Of a stretch of DNA of 64,000 bases, positions 1 to 9,370 are shown piece after piece; position 1 is the stretch's first letter, and every line of letters begins with the position of its first letter. The stretch is from a virus. The notes under the pieces were generated by a model. The model had not been told where the DNA came from. It was given only the letters and a program-made list of their open reading frames with translations, and searched no databases. A program made the translations under genes and the position numbers. The stretch covers positions 1 through 64,000 of the IMG/VR virus record IMGVR_UViG_3300037504_000618; one strand, written 5' to 3'.

Positions 1-3000
1 GTCCACGAGGAACTGAAGCGTGCCTTGGCTAGCCGTCCTGAAGGTTATTCCCCCTCCGTGGGTGCAGTGACCGAGGAGGCACGCGCGTGGGAGGAAGAGG
101 TGGAGCGCCTTAAGCGCGCCTACATGGAGGCCAGCGAGGACGTCACCAACGCGCAGTTCGAGATGCTCACCGGTGACGCCGATGAGCTCAAGACACGCCT
201 AATGTTCCGTCGCCGCGAGCTGGAAGGCCCCATGCAGGACGAGATGGCTTTCTGGAAAGAGTGGAGCATGGAGAGCGTTAAGCAAGCGGCGGACTCCCTG
301 CGCTCCTATGGCCAGAGTCAAGCAGCCGCCGCCCTGGAGGAAATGGAGACGATCTCCTCCGAGCGCACCCGCCTACAGGCGCAGATGAAGCGCGCTTTCG
401 GAGGGTTGCAGAAAGGCGGCGAGGTAGAAATGCCCGAAGCGGCCGAGGGGACCATGGTGGACTTTATCTCCGCCGAGCGTGCTCTGGGTAGCGTCGTCGA
501 ATCCACCACCGACGCACTGCATCAGCAGTATCTTGAACTGCGCAAGGTCATCAAACGCATGGACGAGGCCAAGTTGGCCATGGCTGGCTTGGGCGAGGCC
601 GAACGCTACGCCGTCGGGAAACTGCAAAAGCAAGCCAAATCCGAGGTCCTGGACGTGTACCGTGCTAAGAAGGGCACCTCGGTGGAGGAGTTGGCCGGGG
701 GCGAAACTGAGGTCCTGGGACGGCTCACGCAGCAGGTAGCGCAGATCACGGACCTAGCCGACCGTGCCCTCGCCGATCCCGTCATTCAAGCCAGTGAGCG
801 CATTGGCGCTGAAATCAAGGAAGCCATGATCGAGGCCATGGCCGCGCGCGAGGTGGAGGACTCCGCCGAGGAGACAGGTAAGGGCATCGTCGGGATCTGG
901 GAATGGGTCAAAGATCAACTGGTGGGCCACAGCGTGATCCCCGATATGGTGAAGCTGATCAATAAATACCTGGATACCATTGGTGAGGATCAGGAAGCCG
1001 ACGCCAAGGTGCGCGTGGAACTGGCCAAGGCCGAGGCTCAGGAGCGCAAGGAGATTGCCAAGCGCGAAACGGTGGAGCTCCGCGAGCAAGTCAAGGCCCG
1101 CGAGCGCGCCGCCCGTGAAACCCAACGCCTGGCCCAACTGGAAGGCGAGGCCAAGCAGCGCGCATCGGCCCTGGGGATCTCCTGGGACCGTGTACAGCAA
1201 GAGATGGAGGAAGCAGATGCCGATATCAATACCATCATCGGCTCCCTCAAGCGTACCGAACGCGAGCAGGCGGACATCAACCGCCAAGCGCGCCGTATGG
1301 AAGGCGATTACGAGGACGCCGGTAACGCCGTCACCCGCTTCGCCCGGGCTCTGAACAACGCCCGCGAGGGATCACAGGGCATCGGGCTATTGGCCAATGA
1401 TTTACAGGATATCTCCCAGGGCTTGGCCATGCGCGGTACGGCCATCACCGGGGGGCTGACCGTCGCGGCGCGCGACTTCGTCAACCTGCGCAAAGAGGCT
1501 GACGCGGCCAGCCGTGCGCTGGGCCTCAATCGCGAGATGAGCGACCGTATGGCGGAGGGGATTGTCAACCTGTCGGCGGATTTGGCCGTCTTGGACCCGG
1601 AGTCCACTGCGCAGGGGGTCACCGCCTGGGCCACGGCCACCGGGCAACTCGTTGAAACTCAGGAGGACCTCAACGCGCTGCTCTCCCAGACGGCCCCCGT
1701 GCAGCAATTGGCCATGCTGGGGCAAGCCGACATTGGCACCGTCACCGACGCCACCACCGCCTCGATCAACCAGTTCGAGCTATCGTTAGCGGATACCACG
1801 CGCGTGGTCTCAGTATTCAACAAAGTCTCCGACGATACCCTGGCCGAGATTGACCACGTCGCCGAGGCCTTTAAATACGTGGGGACCGACGCGGCCTCGT
1901 TGGGCGAATCCATTGAGGACGTGGGCGCACAGCTCTCCGTTCTGGCGGATAACGCCATCCGGGGCTCACAAGCCGGTACGTCCCTGCGCTCGGTGTATAA
2001 GAACCTGGCGACCCCCACCGCAGCCGCAGCGGATGAACTGGAACGCCTCTTTGGCGTACAGCAGCCGTTCTTCGATCAGGAAGGTAACTGGATCGGCATG
2101 GCCCGGGCGGTGGATATGCTGGCCGCCGCGACCGCCGACATGACCGACGAACAACGACGCGCGACATTGGGCGAAGTCTTCGAGACGGACGCACTCAACG
2201 CCATGATCCAGCTCATCCGCGAACAGACCAAAGCCCGCGAGGAGGGTGTCAACGCCTTAGAAGCGCGTGCCGAGGACCTGGGCCAGACGGCGCTGGATAC
2301 CTGGGAGCAGAAGGTCGGCGACTGGGAGGAATCCGACGTCTACCGCGTGGAACAGGCCAAGATGCGCTGGAAGGCGATGTGGTTGACGATCGGTCAGCAG
2401 GGGCTTGATATGGCTTTGCCTTATTTGGAGCTTGCTACTGGCTACGTAGATGAATTCACGCAAGCTCTTGAGCGCTACCCGTGGATCACGGAAGTGGGGG
2501 CGGCAATAGGTGCCGGCGGGCTTGGCTTAGCCGGTATCCTCAGCGCCATCACCATCGCCACCAAAACCGTGAATATGATCCGCAGCACCCTCACCGCCTT
2601 CGAAGCCGCCATGAAAGGCCGCCCCAGCGCCGAGCAGCAATTCCAAACCACCGTCATCTCCGCCGCCGAGCAATTCGCCCAAATCGTCCGACAGTCCGCC
2701 GTCGAAGAAGGCGAAATTGAGAAAGCCGACGCCGTCGAGGAAGCCCAGATCGAGAAAAGCGGCGCACTGGAAGAAGCGCAGATCGAGAAATCCTCCGCCC
2801 TCAACGTCGCCAGTCTTTTGGGACGCACCATGGGCGCCCTGGCCATTGCCGGCGTTGGGTCCCAGGCCCTCACCGGCCAGGGCATCGGCGGCTGGTTCTC
2901 CCGCGAAGAAGGCGTAGCCGCCGGACAAGCACGCCTCGGGGAATTCGCCGGCCTCAGCGAGGAGGAACTGCGTGCCGAGCTAGGCACCCTCACCGAGCAG

Positions 3001-4449
3001 ATCGCGGCCCTGAACGAGGTTGTGGGTCCCGATACGGGCATATTCACCTTCCTGGACCGCGACTTCTGGGAAGGGGCCTTCGGTGCCGGGGACCAGGGCC
3101 AGATCATCAAGGATTTGATGGGACCGGTGCAGTCCTTCTCCGCGACGGCCATGGTGGATAAGCTAGCTGAACTGGAAGAATTACAAGCGGGCATCGAGGC
3201 GGCGCTAGCCAGCGGCGACGGCATCGACGACTTTGACCAGAAGTGGATTGAGTTGGCCCGTGTCGAGACGGAGGCCGCCGAGGTCACCGCGACGCATACC
3301 TACACGCTCTATGAGTACAACCGCACCGCCCAGGATACCATTCAACTCACCGACGCCGAGGTCAACGCCGCCAAACTGTACGTGGAGATGCTCCAGGAGC
3401 AAGAACAAGCCATCACCGACTTCAACGCCGAACTCGCCGAGGTCAACCGCGAACTCCAGGACGATCTGGCACAAATGGAGCGCGATTACTATGCCAGCCG
3501 CGAGCAACGCACGCAGCAATTCCACGAAAGCCAGGCTGAATCCGAGCGTCAGCATCAGGAACGTCAGGCGCAGGACGCCGCCGAGCACGCCAAACGCATG
3601 CGCCGCATGGAGGAGGATTTCAAGGAACGCGAGCAGGACCTCATTGCCTCCCGCGACGCCTACGGCCTGATCCGCGAGCGCCGTCAGCACGAGAAAGAAA
3701 AGTCACGGGCTGAAGAGGACTATGCCGATCAGCAAGCCCAACGCCAGCAACAATACGAGCAACAGCGCGCCCAACGCCAACAGCAATACGAGCAGGATAT
3801 GCTGGACGCCGAAGCGCAATACCAAGAGCAGCGCGAGCAACGCATCCTAGAGCACCAGGAGCAAGTGGCCGAGATGCAGGCCGAGCACGAGGAGGATATG
3901 GCGCGCCTCCGCGAGCAGTATTTTGACAAGATCAACGCCGAGCTGGAATATTACTCGCGCTCCGAGGAGCAACAGCAGCAGTACCACGCGGCGATGCTGG
4001 AGGATACCAAGGCTTGGCTGGAGGCCAATCGCTCTATTTGGCAAGATTACGTTGCCAATCTGCCCACACCGTCCAGCGGCTATGGTAGCGATTCGGGTGA
4101 TGGCATGAGCGCCTGGGACCAGTACACGCAGTACTCCGGCTCCTACCAAAGCGGCGGCTACATCCCCATCACGGGACTGGCCAACGTGCACGCGGGCGAA
4201 TTCGTGCTCACGCCGTCTACCACGCGCATGGCCGAGGCGGCCGCAGGAGGGTCGCTGACACAGGATAGCCTGCTAGCCTCCATGACGGCGCAGCAGAGTG
4301 ACGGCGGCCGGCGCGTCAGCATCAACATCCCGATTCAAGCCAGTTTCAGCGGCATGCGCGCGCAGGACATGGAGACCGTGCGCGGGGAACTGCACAGCCT
4401 GGAGCGGCGGGTATATCGGAACCTCAGCGAGCAAATGGAGGAAGCATGA
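1..4449 (+). CDS. Tail tape measure protein, 5' end cut by window
   Basis: Sets tail length and occupies the tail tube lumen before DNA ejection. The frame is open from base 1, so the 5' end is missing; a TTG at 25 is only an internal candidate start. At least 1,482 residues are visible, which at about 0.15 nm per residue would give a tail of roughly 220 nm. Order: long Glu/Ala/Arg-rich helical region (to about 450), a TP901-type tape measure core (about 480-760), hydrophobic glycine-rich segments (about 830-870 and 940-960), then a Gln/Glu/Arg-rich coiled coil (about 1,130-1,320) and a Gly/Ser-rich tail. The stop overlaps the next start (ATGA), showing translational coupling to the tail fibre gene. 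Confidence 0.93.
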   Translation, partial: VHEELKRALASRPEGYSPSVGAVTEEARAWEEEVERLKRAYMEASEDVTNAQFEMLTGDADELKTRLMFRRRELEGPMQDEMAFWKEWSMESVKQAADSLRSYGQSQAAAALEEMETISSERTRLQAQMKRAFGGLQKGGEVEMPEAAEGTMVDFISAERALGSVVESTTDALHQQYLELRKVIKRMDEAKLAMAGLGEAERYAVGKLQKQAKSEVLDVYRAKKGTSVEELAGGETEVLGRLTQQVAQITDLADRALADPVIQASERIGAEIKEAMIEAMAAREVEDSAEETGKGIVGIWEWVKDQLVGHSVIPDMVKLINKYLDTIGEDQEADAKVRVELAKAEAQERKEIAKRETVELREQVKARERAARETQRLAQLEGEAKQRASALGISWDRVQQEMEEADADINTIIGSLKRTEREQADINRQARRMEGDYEDAGNAVTRFARALNNAREGSQGIGLLANDLQDISQGLAMRGTAITGGLTVAARDFVNLRKEADAASRALGLNREMSDRMAEGIVNLSADLAVLDPESTAQGVTAWATATGQLVETQEDLNALLSQTAPVQQLAMLGQADIGTVTDATTASINQFELSLADTTRVVSVFNKVSDDTLAEIDHVAEAFKYVGTDAASLGESIEDVGAQLSVLADNAIRGSQAGTSLRSVYKNLATPTAAAADELERLFGVQQPFFDQEGNWIGMARAVDMLAAATADMTDEQRRATLGEVFETDALNAMIQLIREQTKAREEGVNALEARAEDLGQTALDTWEQKVGDWEESDVYRVEQAKMRWKAMWLTIGQQGLDMALPYLELATGYVDEFTQALERYPWITEVGAAIGAGGLGLAGILSAITIATKTVNMIRSTLTAFEAAMKGRPSAEQQFQTTVISAAEQFAQIVRQSAVEEGEIEKADAVEEAQIEKSGALEEAQIEKSSALNVASLLGRTMGALAIAGVGSQALTGQGIGGWFSREEGVAAGQARLGEFAGLSEEELRAELGTLTEQIAALNEVVGPDTGIFTFLDRDFWEGAFGAGDQGQIIKDLMGPVQSFSATAMVDKLAELEELQAGIEAALASGDGIDDFDQKWIELARVETEAAEVTATHTYTLYEYNRTAQDTIQLTDAEVNAAKLYVEMLQEQEQAITDFNAELAEVNRELQDDLAQMERDYYASREQRTQQFHESQAESERQHQERQAQDAAEHAKRMRRMEEDFKEREQDLIASRDAYGLIRERRQHEKEKSRAEEDYADQQAQRQQQYEQQRAQRQQQYEQDMLDAEAQYQEQREQRILEHQEQVAEMQAEHEEDMARLREQYFDKINAELEYYSRSEEQQQQYHAAMLEDTKAWLEANRSIWQDYVANLPTPSSGYGSDSGDGMSAWDQYTQYSGSYQSGGYIPITGLANVHAGEFVLTPSTTRMAEAAAGGSLTQDSLLASMTAQQSDGGRRVSINIPIQASFSGMRAQDMETVRGELHSLERRVYRNLSEQMEEA

Positions 4450-6959
4450 CCAACCGCGTAGGACCTGACAGCCTAACGATGTACACTGCCGAGGCGCTCT
4501 TTGGCCACGAGCCACGCGTGACCTACTCGCCGGGGATCACGCGCGAGAAACTGGACGGCCAGACGGATTACGTGGGACACGTGCGCGTGACCTGGACGTT
4601 TGCCTTCCTGACGGTATCGCAATGGGACACGGCGCGCAGTACGCTTTTCACGCCGGATACCAATGATTACAGCGGAGAGTGCTATATCGAGACGCGCGAC
4701 GACGATGATAACGATATTGAAAGTGACGCGCTTGCCATTTTTCCCACGCCGGAGCAACTGGACCGCTGGGGCGGTGGGTATCGGGACGTAAGTATTACCT
4801 TTGTCCTTACGGACACCGGCGCGGCGATCCCACCCGGTGGGGGTGGTGGGGACTATGTGACCGAGACGGAACTGACGGCGGCGATTGCGACGCACGCGGG
4901 GGAGGCGAGCGCGCATCACGATCCGGTGACGCTGTCGAGCGATGCAGATAATAATCTGCTTTCCCTGGGCACACAAGAGGTCGGCTTGGACGCACAAAAT
5001 GCCAATAAGGTTTTGGCCGGGCCAACGACGGGTGGGGATACTGTACCGTCTTTTCGCGCACTGGTTGCCGCGGATCTCCCCGGCGCTATGGAGAGTGCCC
5101 GGGGTGCGTTAGAGATCGCGACGACGGCGGAAGCGCAGGCCGGGAGCCTTGATAACAAAATTATTACGCCTGCGAAACTACAGGACGTGACGGCGACCAC
5201 GGCGCGGGCTGGCGTTGCTGAACTGTCAACTGAGGCCGAGATGGATACCGGCACGGATACAGAGCGGATTATCACGCCGGCTTTGCTAAGGACGCGAGAA
5301 CTGGACATCGCGGAACTGCTATTCACCGAGGATGATGGGCTGCTGCTACTCGGTCCCGGCAGTCCGATGACGCCGGATGCATGGGTCTCGCTGCGGGGGC
5401 AAGCGGCAGAAGTTAGCGGCGCATTCAACTTTAGAACGCCTGGGAAATGGGCTGGTACACGCGCTATTACTATAGAGCGCGCCGCTGTAAATTTATGCAC
5501 AAATCCGTCATTTGAGAGTTCTGTAACTACGAACTGGTCTGCATATAGCACCGGGACAGCCGGTGGGACGCGCACACAGTCAAATACACGCGCTTACAGT
5601 GGTGAATACGCGCTTATATTAACTAAGAACGCCGGAGCAGAGAACGACCGATGGGGACAATATAACGTTCTCGGTAATTCCACTAGCGGAGAATCATACT
5701 CGGCGTCCTGTTGGGTGTGGTTAGAGGAGGGCGCTACGGCGCGCCTGTATTTACAGAAAAGTTCAGGGACTGGCGCATTCCAAGCTGTTTCGCAGACCAC
5801 GACGGAGTATGGCAGGTGGGTGCGTTTGGAAACCGATGCACTGGTGGCTAACGCAACCGGCGACGCTATGCTGGTCTACGTTTACATTTACGGCAATCCC
5901 ACTACATCCGTTTATGTGGACGCCGTGCAAGTTGAGCAAACATCGTACATAACTTCCTATCTCGACGGCTCTCTAGGGCCGGGTTATGCATGGGATAGCA
6001 CACCGCATGCTAGCTCTAGTACCCGCACCGTAACGGTGTTATACCTCAATGATTATACCGATTTAGTTAGTGAGAACCAAACTATGTCTTTCTCTTTTTG
6101 GCTGCGCATGCCTTATGATTACAATGCAACGTGGCCCAATTCATCTGTGGCTAACTACATAATGTACCTGGACAACGACGGTAGCAATTATGCGTATGTG
6201 TCCTACAATTCTTCGACCCATGCGTTTAGGACTTACTGTGTCAATGCTGGCAGTAGTGGCTCTGTGGAATCGTCGGCGCAAACGTTTGGATCCGGCGATT
6301 GGGTCCATCTAGTGGTAACGATTGACAATGGCTCTTGGGCACTATATGTAAACGGATCGGATGAAGGAAGCTCTTCTGTGGAGGACCTCCCCGCCATCAA
6401 CTCTATTTACATCGGCGGCGGAACTGGTGGCAATTTCACCATTTCCGAGGTGGCTATTTTTGATCGTGCCTTGACCGCGTCAGAGGTTGCGAAGCTCTAT
6501 GCTTTCGGACAGCCGCTCACAGACGTAGGCGCTATTATGTCTCCCGCAGATAATCTCGGTCCCCTCGCCGGGGCATGGCCTATCTTGTTTGGCTCACAGA
6601 CACACACGGGAGATACCTCATATTCCGAGGCGGGGAGCAATCAGGAAAGCCGCTTTGGATGGGGAACGTGGGTGTCCGGCTCGCTGCAATTCGAGGCGGT
6701 GATTAAAATAAGTGATAGCGGAGACACCGGATATGCCATGCTGCAATGGAACGATTCCGGCACGTGGCGCGACGTGGAGGGAAGTGAGGTTTCCATCACC
6801 GGTAGTACCAGTGCGGACCTGGTACGTTCCGGTGTGATCTATCTCTCGCCGGATGAGCGGGAGTATCGAGTTGTGATAAAAACTTCTGATTCAAGTCAAA
6901 CGATCACTATTTATAAGGCGGCATTGATATGCACGCCGGGAGGATTGAGTGCGATATGA
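4446..6959 (+). CDS. Tail fibre / receptor-binding protein with LamG-like domain
   Basis: A virion protein of 837 residues in tail-tip position. The first ~130 residues form a compact domain ending in a Gly-rich hinge (PPGGGGGDY) and probably dock to the tail. Next comes a fibre-like stretch with the FRALVAADLPG motif common in phage fibres, then a carbohydrate-binding-module-like beta domain (about 345-500), a LamG/concanavalin-like domain (about 530-690) and a final beta-rich domain. The DNA for the carbohydrate-binding and LamG parts (about 5450-6550) is visibly more AT-rich than the flanks, as expected for an exchanged receptor-binding segment. The start overlaps the tape measure stop by 4 bp. 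Domain assignment is by pattern, not by search. Confidence 0.78.
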   Translation: MTNRVGPDSLTMYTAEALFGHEPRVTYSPGITREKLDGQTDYVGHVRVTWTFAFLTVSQWDTARSTLFTPDTNDYSGECYIETRDDDDNDIESDALAIFPTPEQLDRWGGGYRDVSITFVLTDTGAAIPPGGGGGDYVTETELTAAIATHAGEASAHHDPVTLSSDADNNLLSLGTQEVGLDAQNANKVLAGPTTGGDTVPSFRALVAADLPGAMESARGALEIATTAEAQAGSLDNKIITPAKLQDVTATTARAGVAELSTEAEMDTGTDTERIITPALLRTRELDIAELLFTEDDGLLLLGPGSPMTPDAWVSLRGQAAEVSGAFNFRTPGKWAGTRAITIERAAVNLCTNPSFESSVTTNWSAYSTGTAGGTRTQSNTRAYSGEYALILTKNAGAENDRWGQYNVLGNSTSGESYSASCWVWLEEGATARLYLQKSSGTGAFQAVSQTTTEYGRWVRLETDALVANATGDAMLVYVYIYGNPTTSVYVDAVQVEQTSYITSYLDGSLGPGYAWDSTPHASSSTRTVTVLYLNDYTDLVSENQTMSFSFWLRMPYDYNATWPNSSVANYIMYLDNDGSNYAYVSYNSSTHAFRTYCVNAGSSGSVESSAQTFGSGDWVHLVVTIDNGSWALYVNGSDEGSSSVEDLPAINSIYIGGGTGGNFTISEVAIFDRALTASEVAKLYAFGQPLTDVGAIMSPADNLGPLAGAWPILFGSQTHTGDTSYSEAGSNQESRFGWGTWVSGSLQFEAVIKISDSGDTGYAMLQWNDSGTWRDVEGSEVSITGSTSADLVRSGVIYLSPDEREYRVVIKTSDSSQTITIYKAALICTPGGLSAI

Positions 6960-7429
6960 GCATACGATTGAGCAAGTCTGACTTTGTCCCCCGCCTTCAG
7001 GATGGGGGGATGGATACAACGATTTTGACGGCGTTTGCCAGCAGCATTACGCTGGAGGCGCTGACGGCGGCGATCAATGCCGCGACGGACTGGACGTTAT
7101 CCGAGGCCGACGTGATGTATTATCTAGGAGAGCGCGGGGGTTTGGAGCTGACCGTCACGGGGGGCTCGTTGCCCGCCGCGACCGAACGCCCCGCTGCGCC
7201 AACCGGCTTAGGCTCTGACGGGAACGGTGTATGGTTCAGCACACCGGACGCCGAAACCAAGATCGTGCGCTGGTACGTCAATGGCAACTTAGAGATTGAG
7301 CGCGAGCAGGATCTCGCCACGAATCGCTCCGCAACGCTGGCGGAGCTAGGGGCGCAATCCGGCGACGTCGTCCAGGTGTGCCTCGTCGAAAATGACGTCG
7401 TGGGGTGGTGGGGGCGGATTACAGTCTAA
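6956..7429 (+). CDS. Hypothetical tail-associated protein
   Basis: A 157-residue protein starting at the ATG that overlaps the previous stop (ATGA). The first half resembles a small helical domain (residues about 20-60, ILTAFASSITLEALTAAINA). The second half is predicted to be a beta sandwich (SDGNGVWFSTPDAETKIVRW onward) ending in a Trp/Gly-rich tail. An upstream in-frame ATG at 6929 lies inside the preceding gene and has a worse context. The coupling suggests a structural or fibre-associated role; no family recognised. Confidence 0.7.
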   Translation: MSIRLSKSDFVPRLQDGGMDTTILTAFASSITLEALTAAINAATDWTLSEADVMYYLGERGGLELTVTGGSLPAATERPAAPTGLGSDGNGVWFSTPDAETKIVRWYVNGNLEIEREQDLATNRSATLAELGAQSGDVVQVCLVENDVVGWWGRITV

Positions 7430-7450
7430 GGCGCAGTCCAGGAGGTGGCT

Positions 7451-9121
7451 ATGGATACCGTATGTATCACGCTGAAGTCGTTCCGCGAGAACGCCGAGCG
7501 CATCGCGGGGGAAGGGGCGGAGGTGACGACGGGCGCGCCGTATTTTACGGGCACGCCGGATCTGCTGTTGGTGTTCGCGCATCCCAACGCGGCGGGGAAC
7601 GGGTGGATGAACGACGAGCATCAGTTGATCGCGACGGCGGACGATGTGCGCCGCTGGCCCCTGCGGGGGACGGTGGTCTTTCTGGGCGTCTGCTATGGCC
7701 TGGAGAATCAGGCTATGCGGGATGCGCTGTTCGAGGCCGGGGCGGCGGCGGTGCTGGCCGGGCCGGGGGATAATTACGGCGGTTCGGCAGGCGTGTTGGC
7801 CGGGGCGGACGTGTTGGCCATGGCCTTTCGCGGGGCGTTGGAGGCGGGCGCGCCGGTGCGGGTGGCGTGGCATATCGCGCGGCTGTATGCGCGGCTGGCG
7901 GTGCAGCAGGGTATCCCCGGCGCGGAGGATGCGCAGGCGTTTGAGCTGTTGGAGGCGCCCGACCGCCAGCCGGGGCGGACGTGGCCAGGGTGGCTCGGTG
8001 GGCTGGTGACGCTGGCCACGCTGTTGATCGCGCTGCTCCTGGGCGACGGGGGCGGTCGCGAGCCGGGATTGCTGACGCTGTTCTCGTCGATCATCGGGCC
8101 GCCGGCGGGGGTGACGGAGTGGTACAAAAACGCCTACGTCGATGGCGTGGGGCAGGATATCTACAGTACGATATCATTAGTGGATGGGGACACGATCAGC
8201 GTCACCGACTGGATCACGGCAACCTCAGCGTTCACGCTGACGGAGGCTTGGTCCACCACGGCGATCTCGTTGACGGACTGGATCACGGCCAGCGGGGGGA
8301 CCGTCACGACGGGCAGCGGTGTGCTGACGTGGACGGTCAGTTCCCCGATCTCGACGACGGCCTACGGGCTGACCAAGACCTGGAGCACGGTCGCGGGGAC
8401 CTGGACGGCGTCCACGTTGGTGGAGACCTTGCAGACGGCGAGCGAAAGCAAGACGGTCACGCTCACGTTGGGGCACACGGCCTCCACGGCGACGCCCACG
8501 CCCTATCCGACCTACAGCACGGCCATGCCGACGATTGAGCCGACGGTGACGGCCTCGCCCACGCCGGTACCGACGTTCACGCCGTATTACACGCCCGAAG
8601 GATGGCGGCAGCAGCGGGCGGCGATGACGTCCACGGCGACGCCCACGCCGTGTATCTTCGGCTGTGAGCCGGTCAGCGGGACGGTGGTGCTCACGGATAC
8701 TATCCCGGTGTATCTGACCTATTTGCCGGTCGTGGCTAAAAACTACCGGGCCGTCAGTTGGGCTACGTCGTTGTATGTTAATGGCGTACTGACGGCGACG
8801 GGGCAGTATTCGTACACCGTCGCGACCGGGGATTCCCTGATCGTGGTGGATACGCTGCTGACCGGGCGCGGCTATACGTTCACGCTGGTCAGCAATGCCA
8901 GCGCGGGGCTGAGCCTGACAGATACGCTGACCAACACGGCGGGGGCGACGCTCACAACGGGCGCGCGGTCGTACACGTGGAGCGTCACGGGCTACGGTGG
9001 AGGGACCATCGCCGGGACGTATAGCGTGGGGGCGGGGGGGACGGAATACATTACGCGCGTACTCAGTTTGTACGGGGATGCCATGACCACTTATACGAAG
9101 ACCCTGCGGTTGTATCGGTAA
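7451..9121 (+). CDS. Membrane-anchored protein with CHAT/caspase-like N-terminal domain
   Basis: 556 residues; ATG at 7451 has an AGGAGGT ribosome site, preferred over the GTG at 7445. Residues 1-165 show an alternating alpha/beta pattern with a histidine after a hydrophobic strand (LLLVFAHPN) and a cysteine after the next strand (VVFLGVCYG), followed by AGAAAVLAGPG. This His...Cys layout is that of CHAT/caspase-like peptidases (inference; catalysis unproven). A single hydrophobic segment follows (about 180-200, LVTLATLLIALLLG). The rest is Thr/Ser-rich beta repeats, a Thr-Pro linker and a YLPVVAKNY motif typical of Chloroflexota surface proteins. Last gene of the tail module before a strong terminator. 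It could be a virion protein or a lysogenic conversion surface protein. Confidence 0.55.
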   Translation: MDTVCITLKSFRENAERIAGEGAEVTTGAPYFTGTPDLLLVFAHPNAAGNGWMNDEHQLIATADDVRRWPLRGTVVFLGVCYGLENQAMRDALFEAGAAAVLAGPGDNYGGSAGVLAGADVLAMAFRGALEAGAPVRVAWHIARLYARLAVQQGIPGAEDAQAFELLEAPDRQPGRTWPGWLGGLVTLATLLIALLLGDGGGREPGLLTLFSSIIGPPAGVTEWYKNAYVDGVGQDIYSTISLVDGDTISVTDWITATSAFTLTEAWSTTAISLTDWITASGGTVTTGSGVLTWTVSSPISTTAYGLTKTWSTVAGTWTASTLVETLQTASESKTVTLTLGHTASTATPTPYPTYSTAMPTIEPTVTASPTPVPTFTPYYTPEGWRQQRAAMTSTATPTPCIFGCEPVSGTVVLTDTIPVYLTYLPVVAKNYRAVSWATSLYVNGVLTATGQYSYTVATGDSLIVVDTLLTGRGYTFTLVSNASAGLSLTDTLTNTAGATLTTGARSYTWSVTGYGGGTIAGTYSVGAGGTEYITRVLSLYGDAMTTYTKTLRLYR

Positions 9122-9125
9122 TTAG

Positions 9126-9232
9126 GCTTATCGGAAAACGCCCGTTAATGGTGATTAACGGGCGTTTTTGTTGTGATTACGCGCGTTTTCGGCGGGTTGG
9201 GACGGGATTAGGGGCATGAAAAACGTCTGTTA
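9126..9232 (+). repeat. Module-boundary repeat, copy A
   Basis: Composite of a terminator hairpin with GTTAAT/ATTAAC arms, the motif TGATTACGCGCGTTTT, a G-rich stretch and a second AACGTCTGTTAAT half-arm. The same order recurs at 26765-26876, and parts recur at other gene-module boundaries. Confidence 0.7.
9135..9169 (+). terminator. Intrinsic terminator of the late operon
   Basis: A 15-bp perfect stem (AAAACGCCCGTTAAT and its complement) around a GGTG loop, ending in TTTTT. It closes the structural gene operon and belongs to the repeat family seen again at 26.77, 37.49, 45.28, 50.94 and 53.1 kb. Confidence 0.88.
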
Positions 9233-9257
9233 ATATGTATGAGCACGATATAGAAAT

Positions 9258-9356
9258 TTGTACTCAAGTACAATCTTTCCCGGAAAGCAAAATTCCCTCT
9301 TGACAGTCATAGAATTCTATGTATAATATAGATAGTTGGTTACATAGAATTCTATA
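9258..9356 (+). promoter_or_regulatory. Promoter with three palindromic operator-like sites
   Basis: -35 TTGACA (9300-9305), 16-bp spacer, -10 TATAAT (9322-9327). The spacer is filled by a perfect palindrome CATAGAATTCTATG (9308-9321), with a second copy CATAGAATTCTATA at 9343-9356. Upstream lies TTGTAC-TCAA-GTACAA (9258-9273). The promoter at 27228 has the same layout, including the 26-bp gap between the GTAC palindrome and the -35, but a different operator sequence. It drives the 9371-11217 operon. Confidence 0.85.
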
Positions 9357-9370
9357 CCAGAAAGGGAAAA

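Noticed and set aside
2475-3935. Minus-strand frames within the tape measure gene
   Set aside because: Ala/Ser- and Cys-rich translations without ribosome sites; typical shadows of a helical Gln/Glu-rich protein.
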